Assembly: GCA_000697335.1 (NCBI GenBank)
Contig: JNEM01012268.1
Span: 1-15,526, forward strand
DNA: 15,526 nt
Source of the DNA: Conidiobolus incongruus B7586
Taxonomy: Eukaryota > Entomophthoromycota > Entomophthoromycetes > Entomophthorales > Conidiobolaceae
Reading direction: 5' to 3'
Shown in pieces: positions 10,087-15,526 of this stretch (its first letter is position 1; each line of letters starts with the position of its first letter). A program made the position numbers and the translations under genes. The notes beneath the pieces were generated by a model. It was given only the letters and a program-made list of their open reading frames with translations, searched no databases and was not told the DNA's origin.

Positions 10087-11328
10087 ACAAAAAATTATTG
10101 GAAATAAAAGCTATACCATCAACTGTTTCGACCTTATTATTATTGGTGATTTGCAATTGACTAGGTTGGAAGTATTCAAATACAAAAGGCTTAGTGATAA
10201 AAGTTTGTACTATAGCTTTCACAAACGAGGGTAATTCTTGCAAAATATCGATTCTCAGGAATAGTTTGACGTTTTTCAACTTAATGCTGTACTTTTTATG
10301 GCCTGAATCTACCCTGTCCATTTGAAGATCAGCCTCAGTTACTAAAGGATATTGTGATTCTTCATCGATTGAATTCTGTTGAAAATCGAGTAGATAATCG
10401 GTATCAACCCATTCCAAACGGTCACCCCTATAAACACATGAGAAACCTATGGAAGTTTTACCATTTTTCAGTTCGAATTTCTTGATAGGAACAAAATCAA
10501 AAGTCATTGCTTTAAACTCTTTAGATTTAAACATCATAAAGTTCAATCTACTGTAAATAAGGTTGGGTATGACTCCCATTTTCATAGCGCCTTGGATTCC
10601 TACGCCATTCAAATCTACATCCTTATCCAATTCTTTGAAATGAATGGAGCCATTAATGTTGTTAGAGACGGTATAGCCCATTTTCATATACTCACCACTC
10701 GCTTCATCCCCAAGGAAAAAAGTGCCATTCTCATTCCATACTTGGATCCCTTTGTCAACAGTTGGGAAAGTGAACTCACCATCAATCAAGCTAGATTCTT
10801 TGAATTTGACACTTTTAACAGGTTTTTCATCTTTTAAATTAGTAATAATATCCACGCAGTCTGTAGAGATCTGAAGGTGGGAATCGTCTAACTTCAGCGA
10901 ATCGACGGAGCATGTAATGATCTTGGAGTGCTTGGATTTTCCGTCAGTATTCAATAACTGGTAAGACAGCTGCATTTGAGATAAAAATCTATAAAGATTA
11001 TTAATAGCTATTTTTGATATACAAAATATCACTAGAATTACCCAACGCTTGCAAAACTCAATTGAAACATGAATAAATCGTCGTTTTTATTGAAGATATA
11101 GAAGCCCATACTTTCGAAACCCAATCCATTTGGCACTTGGAATTGATGTCCTCTTAGGTTCACTGGATAGTGCACCTTGGTCAATGGATTATATGTCACC
11201 TCTTTAACTTCTCTAGATTTAGCTATAAAATATATTATTAAAGATATCACAATTATTAGTACTGTTATTATAATTATTTTCTTTTTGTGTTGAATTAATC
11301 TGTTTTTATGCTGGTATAATTTTCTCAT
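10085..11328 (-). CDS. Svf1-like membrane-anchored lipocalin-fold protein, copy A (two exons)
   Basis: Exons 11328-11042 and 10988-10085 join through a phase-2 intron and give 396 residues. A lysine-rich N-terminus precedes a membrane segment at about 18-36. The positive-inside rule puts the N-terminus in the cytosol and the rest in the ER/Golgi lumen. The remainder resembles fungal Svf1: a GFYIFN...MFQLSF strand pair (about 75-92), WNENGTFFLG (180-189), and GVGIQGAMK followed by SRLNFMMFKS (224-251), matching the Svf1 pattern of G-R-G, HALQGMKP and SRWNFVNFQS. A second beta-rich half runs to the end. Yeast Svf1 is a survival factor reported to bind ceramide and aid ER-to-Golgi transfer. It has an amphipathic helix rather than a membrane span. 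Asn183 and Asn208 lie in N-glycosylation sequons, consistent with a lumenal position. The start is the first ATG and aligns with copy B. A distant lipocalin-like family other than Svf1 remains possible. Confidence 0.75.
10989..11041 (-). other. Intron of Svf1-like copy A (53 nt)
   Basis: The donor is GTTGG|GTAATT and the acceptor CTTTATAG|ATTTTTATC, with a TATTAAT branch-like site near the 3' end. Without splicing the first exon runs straight into a stop at the donor. With splicing, the frame continues as Ser-Val-Gly-Phe-Leu-Ser-Gln. The paralogue has an intron at the identical codon and phase, which confirms the call. Confidence 0.9.
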
Positions 11329-11378
11329 TTTGAATATCTTGTCAAAAAAAATTTAAAAAAAATGGAAGAAGTGAAAGG

Positions 11379-11386
11379 TATTTATA
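11379..11386 (-). promoter_or_regulatory. TATA-like element TATAAATA upstream of copy A
   Basis: TATAAATACC lies about 51-58 nt before the start codon. The same ATATAAATACC string occurs at almost the same distance before copy B, although the surrounding flanks have diverged. That makes it a likely core promoter element. A CCAAT pentamer abuts it here. Confidence 0.55.
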
Positions 11387-11829
11387 TTGGATTTTCAAGT
11401 CTTAATTAATATTGACCGTCATTTAATTTATTTTAATGCACATTTTAGAATAAATCAATTTAATTTACTCTGCCTCAATTTTTTTATTATTTATATTAAC
11501 TCAATTTAGAAATTGATTATTTGAAAAATTGATATTAAGATTTGATTGTTTATAAAAGTGTCTTCAATACTAAAATGTAGATATTGAAACTGGATTAGAA
11601 AAATAATATCAAAATGTAAAAACAAATTATTTCAATATTAATTGATAATTTATATAAAAGTGAATATACATTTTATTTATTTAAAATGAACCTATTAATA
11701 TGGAGATCTATTTCATTTTTTAATATATTTTTCATTTTCAAACCATAATTTCGATATTTGATAACTAAACAAAATTAATATTATATAATTATCTGAGAGA
11801 AATTTATCTCAAAAAATATTATATTATTA

Positions 11830-12385
11830 TTGCATCCTGTCCCTTTAAATAAAATAAAACAAAGAACCAGTCCTGAGAAATATCACAAGGATACATCATC
11901 GTTCAACCACATCCCAAAAATCTTCTAAATATGCTTTAAATACAATAGTGGCTCCTAGTATAGAAGCCCGATCTTGAATTTTGTTAATCAAAATTACACT
12001 TTTATAAATTATTACTCTCTTTTTACTTCCAGAACTTCTAAAAGCAGCAGCTCTATTCCAGTGTATTACTAAATCTATCCCCTTTCCTATTTTAATTTAT
12101 TCCATTTAGCATACTTCTTAAATTAAGACTAGTTGGCTTTGCTACAATCTCCTTTGATTTAAATTATTTGTTGTGAAACTTTACAACATAGCCCTCACTC
12201 GCACTAATTTGCCGGATTTACAATTAGTTGCGTATACTGAGCCCAACCATCTAACAATTGCAATCCGACCGGTCCTCATGGTCCCCAAGCTCGTAGAACA
12301 CATAATAACCTATATCTCTGACCATTAGGATCAAGCCCTAGAGCTGGTATTGATGCCCATCATCAGTCTTCTTACAACTATATTA
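11830..12385. other. GC-enriched island between the Svf1-like genes, no intact gene
   Basis: Roughly 550 bp with clearly more G and C and more varied sequence than the AT-rich DNA on both sides. Several open stretches of about 40-65 codons exist on both strands with amino-acid variety unlike chance A/T DNA, but none is complete and I recognise no family. It shows no tRNA boxes and no convincing rRNA or snRNA signature. The simplest reading is an old broken coding sequence or mobile-element remnant inserted between, or left after, the gene duplication. A structured non-coding RNA is an alternative. Confidence 0.4.
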
Positions 12386-12863
12386 CAATATTTTGTTTGA
12401 ATACTATTAATAATTAATCTTATTGATTTCGAATAGTATAATAAATATATTAGATAAAATATTTTATGATCAAATCATATTCAAAATTAAAACAAGCATT
12501 TATTATGGTTATTATAAAATATGTTGATAAAATAAAGAATAATAGAAATATAATAGTTGTAAAATTCAATATCTTTTCATTAATATTATATTTTGAAAAA
12601 TCTTTATAGTTATGCTAAAGTTTGATCCTATCTCAGAAAATTATTTAGTGGCAATGGAAATTAGTATACTGTCTCTCCTATAATTGATGATATTTGAGAG
12701 ATTAAGTAAAGTAATTAAATATATACCTATAAAGCTCTTAAAATTACTTTAACTTTCCAAATGCAGTTTTTATTCTCATTATAACTGATTGAATAATAAT
12801 ATTATCAATTCAAAAATCAGATTGTAAATAATCATATTGGATTGAAACCAACATATAAAATAT

Positions 12864-12869
12864 TTTATT
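12864..12869 (-). terminator. AATAAA overlapping the stop codon of the second Svf1-like gene
   Basis: The stop TAA continues into TAAAA on the minus strand, so AATAAA overlaps the stop just as in copy A. Shared position in both paralogues supports use as a polyadenylation signal. Confidence 0.5.
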
Positions 12870-14088
12870 ATAAAAAATTATTACAAATAAAAACTATACC
12901 ATCAATTGTTTCTACCTTATTATTATTTGTGATTTGTAATTGGCTATGTTGAAGATATTCAAATACAAATGGTTTGGTGACAAAGCTTTGAACAATATAC
13001 TTCACCAACTTAGGCAATTCTTCTAATATATCCATTCTCAAGAACAGTTTGACATCGTTCAATTTCAAGCTATACTTCCTATTACCGGGATCTCCTGTAT
13101 CTATTTGTAAATCTATATTTGACACAAGTGGGTACTTGGACTCATTATCAACTTCATTATGATGGAAATCTAGTTCATAATCCGTTGTCACCCACTCAAG
13201 TCGATCTCCTCTATACAAATAAGAGAAACCTATTGAATCTTTACCATTCTTCAATTTAAACTTATCAGTTGGAATAAAATCAAATACAATCATTTTAAAA
13301 TCTCCTCCCTTGAAAAGAACAAAATTCATTTTACTATAGATCAGATTGGGTAGTACACCGGTTTTCATTGCACCTTGAATTCCTACTCCATTCAAATCTA
13401 CAGTCTTATCTGATTCTTTGAAATGAATGGAGCCGCTGACATGGTTAGAAACTGTGTAACTCATTTTCATATACTCGCCACTCGCTTCCTTCCCAAGGAA
13501 AAAGGTGCCGTTTTCATTCCACACTTGGATCCCTTTGTCAACAGTTGGGAAACTGAACTCACCATCAATTAAGCTTAATTCTTTGAACTTTACACTTTTC
13601 AAGACTTTATCGCCTTCTAGGCTGGTCACAATATCCACACAGTCAGTAGTAATTTCAAGGTGAGAGCCGTCTAATTTTAGGGAATTGACTGGACATGTAA
13701 TGATTTTTGTGATCTTTTTATCTCCATTAATATTTACAAGTTGATAAGATATTTGTAATTGAGACGCAAAGCTAAAAATTTATTAGTCAAAGTGTATATG
13801 ATATATAATGTTTATTAATTACCCAACGCTGGAAAAGTATAATTGAAATATGAATATATCGCCTATCATATTGCATATATAAAAGCCCACACTTTCAAAT
13901 CCCATTCCATCAGGTATTTGGAATTGATGTCCTCTCAAATTCACAGGATAGTGAACTTTTGTCAATGGATTAAAACGCACATCTCTGACTTGTCGATCTC
14001 TTGAATATAAATAAAAGAATATTGAGAATAAAAAGATTAAAGATGATATAATGATAAGTTTCTTTTTATGCTCTCTTACTTTTCTCAT
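12868..14088 (-). CDS. Svf1-like membrane-anchored lipocalin-fold protein, copy B (two exons)
   Basis: Exons 14088-13823 and 13771-12868 join in phase 2 and give 389 residues. The frame is open ten codons further upstream, but there is no ATG there (the furthest near-start codon is TTG). The ATG at 14088, starting Met-Arg-Lys, aligns with the start of copy A. A basic N-terminus precedes a membrane span at about 11-28, then FNPLTKVHYPVNLRGHQFQ and the same Svf1-like beta-rich domains as copy A. WNENGTFFLG and GVGIQGAMK are unchanged. Exon 2 is exactly 904 nt in both copies. By eye the proteins are about 70-75% identical without gaps in exon 2, so both copies look maintained by selection. The sequon equivalent to Asn183 of copy A is kept, but the second (Asn208) is lost. 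The role is presumed the same as copy A, a ceramide or other lipid-binding carrier, and this is inference from Svf1 similarity. Confidence 0.75.
13772..13822 (-). other. Intron of Svf1-like copy B (51 nt)
   Basis: The donor is GTTGG|GTAATT, a TGACTAAT branch site lies about 10 nt before the acceptor, and the acceptor is TTTTTAG|CTTTGCG. Splicing yields Ser-Val-Gly-Phe-Ala-Ser-Gln, matching copy A, and extends the second exon upstream of the first internal methionine in an unbroken frame. Confidence 0.92.
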
Positions 14089-14133
14089 TTTTTTAACCTC
14101 AAAATTAAAAACAGTCAAATTGGATATTGAGGG

Positions 14134-14141
14134 TATTTATA
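14134..14141 (-). promoter_or_regulatory. TATA-like element TATAAATA upstream of copy B
   Basis: TATAAATACC lies about 46-53 nt before the start codon and matches the element before copy A in sequence and spacing. This supports a core promoter duplicated together with the gene. Confidence 0.55.
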
Positions 14142-14614
14142 TCAAAATTTAGATTATATTAATTTTATCTAACACTGCATTGATTTTAATGTAACAAAAT
14201 AATAAATTTTGAAATATACTTAAATTGGAAATATAAAATCTTTCAAATAGTTCCTATTCAATTTTGTTTCATTTAACTTTATCTTACTCGAAATTAAAAT
14301 TTCAAAAATTTGTAATTTTCAAAAAAAAATTATATTAATCAAATTATTAGTTTTATAATAACTGAAATATAATTAAATATAAAAGTTCTTTATAGGTGAA
14401 ATACTATTGATCATATCAAATTCTCTGAATTATAATATATATCATAAAAATAAAAAATTATTAAAAATTAAAATTTTAATATATATATAATTAATAATGA
14501 AATGTAATTTTATATTCAAAATAATTTATTATTTTTAGAGAACTAATTACTTATTAATCTAGGTTTTAAAATAAATGAAATAATACTACCTATTCTAAAA
14601 AAACTTGAATTTTG

Positions 14615-14653
14615 TTGATAATCATTTAAATAATTAATTTAAATGATGATCAA
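14615..14653. repeat. 17-bp inverted repeat with 5-nt loop
   Basis: The left arm TTGATAATCATTTAAAT pairs with ATTTAAATGATGATCAA around AATTA, with one mismatch. A stem this long with so small a loop is unlikely even in AT-rich DNA. It lies about 0.5 kb upstream of copy B. It could extrude as a cruciform or mark the fold-back of a small element. Confidence 0.65.
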
Positions 14654-15215
14654 TAAAAATAATTATAAATATTGAATATATTATATGAAAGTAAAAAAAG
14701 ATAAATATTTTGATTAAATTTATTTTCTAAATAACCTATTATATAATTTCATCAATTAATAATGAATGTAAATATTACTTAATAATTATAAATTTTAATA
14801 TCTGTTAATATTTTAATATTTTATTTCAAATATATTCAACCAAAGATGATAGTATTACGTCATTTATATTTGATATCAAGGTAAAACTATACATTGGTAT
14901 TTAGATATTAAATACAATGTAAATGATACTCTCAATAAAAGTACTTCGATAATAATAACTAATACTGAGATTAAATTATATTAATTTATTCAAAAACTTT
15001 ATAAATATTTTTAAAATATAAAATTAAAAAAGGGTGTTGAAAATCAATTCATTTTAAAATATTATCGACTAAATTTTTTAATTTTTTGATTTTTAAAATA
15101 TATTATAACTTTTAAAGATTACTTATATATAAAATATATAAGAAAATAAATAATTTCATATTATATATATACTTAATTATAACTATTCTTTTATTAAAAT
15201 AATTTTCATTTTAAA

Positions 15216-15301
15216 ATTTATAGTTAAATTTAATTATATTTAAAATAGATAGTGATTATTAAAAGGTTTTTATTTTCTATCTTGAAAACTTAACTATAAA
15301 T
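15216..15301. repeat. 12-bp perfect inverted repeat spaced by 62 nt
   Basis: ATTTATAGTTAA at 15216-15227 is exactly complementary to TTAACTATAAAT at 15290-15301. The spacing resembles a miniature inverted-repeat element, but no target duplication is clear. Confidence 0.45.
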
Positions 15302-15526
15302 CCATTAAAATTATTTAAAACCTGTAAATAGCTTATAAAGATAAAGTTTTATTTAAAACTACCATGTATTATTAGATTTATGACTTTAAAGCAAAAAAGA
15401 CATTATTTAAATTTTAACAAAATTTAAAAAATTATTTTATATTATTATTTTTTTATTTATTAATATAGAAAAAAATATATCAATAAATACCCTTATATTT
15501 TAGTTAATAATTATCAAAACAATTTA

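Larger units (their letters stand above)
14150..15526. other. AT-rich flank beyond the second Svf1-like gene
   Basis: No gene is visible on either strand. The sequence is mostly A/T with frequent stops. The two inverted repeats listed separately are its only evident structure. Distal promoter elements of copy B may lie in its first few hundred bases, but none can be named. Confidence 0.6.

Noticed and set aside
10592-10837. Plus-strand open frame inside the first Svf1-like gene
   Set aside because: It is antisense to a conserved exon. The equivalent frame is not kept open in the paralogue.
12040-12300. Resemblance of short words in the island (for example AAGCTCGTAG) to small-subunit rRNA
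   Set aside because: Matches are about ten bases and not in the order or spacing of rRNA. No extended alignment could be made by eye.
12868-13638. Copy B read as a 256-residue single-exon protein from an internal start
   Set aside because: The frame stays open upstream to a strong splice acceptor at 13772, and the spliced product aligns with copy A over its whole length.
14089-14118. Ten-codon upstream extension of copy B
   Set aside because: It has no ATG (the first codon is TTG), and copy A starts at the Met-Arg-Lys that aligns with the ATG at 14088.
1-15526. Social amoeba (dictyostelid) origin suggested by the AT-richness
   Set aside because: The GC-ending codons in the serine palmitoyltransferase gene, its fungal-type motifs and the Svf1-like family fit a fungus better. 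Not fully excluded.

Overview
This window reads as nuclear DNA from a very AT-rich eukaryote, most likely an early-diverging fungus. Three protein genes are supported, all on the minus strand, with short introns (51 and 53 nt in the two certain cases), GTAATT donors and AATAAA signals at the gene ends. The fungal assignment rests on the protein sequences: the serine palmitoyltransferase has fungal-type motifs, and the two tandem genes resemble the fungal Svf1 family. No phylum can be assigned from this window alone.

Layout. About 1-4260 is AT-rich DNA with no gene I can support. 4436-6067 encodes the catalytic subunit of serine palmitoyltransferase (LCB2/SPTLC2 type). Just downstream of its apparent stop lies a GC-enriched, splice-site-flanked segment (4315-4380), which may be an untranslated or alternative terminal exon. 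About 6440-10080 is again geneless and AT-rich. 10085-11328 and 12868-14088 are two paralogous genes in tandem. Each is made of two exons joined by one phase-2 intron at the same codon, and each has a second exon of exactly 904 nt. Each encodes a protein of about 390 residues with an N-terminal membrane anchor followed by a domain that I read as Svf1-like (double lipocalin fold). Between them, at about 11830-12385, sits a GC-enriched island without an intact gene, probably a decayed coding sequence or element. 14150-15526 is AT-rich with two inverted repeats.

How the genes may fit together. Serine palmitoyltransferase makes the first sphingoid-base intermediate at the ER. Yeast Svf1 has been reported to bind ceramide and help move it from ER to Golgi. 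If the Svf1 assignment holds, the window groups an entry enzyme of sphingolipid synthesis with two membrane-anchored ceramide-carrier-like proteins. This link is an inference: the genes are 4 kb apart and no shared regulation is shown. The unusual point is the predicted N-terminal anchor, whose charge pattern would put the lipocalin-like domain in the ER/Golgi lumen rather than in the cytosol.
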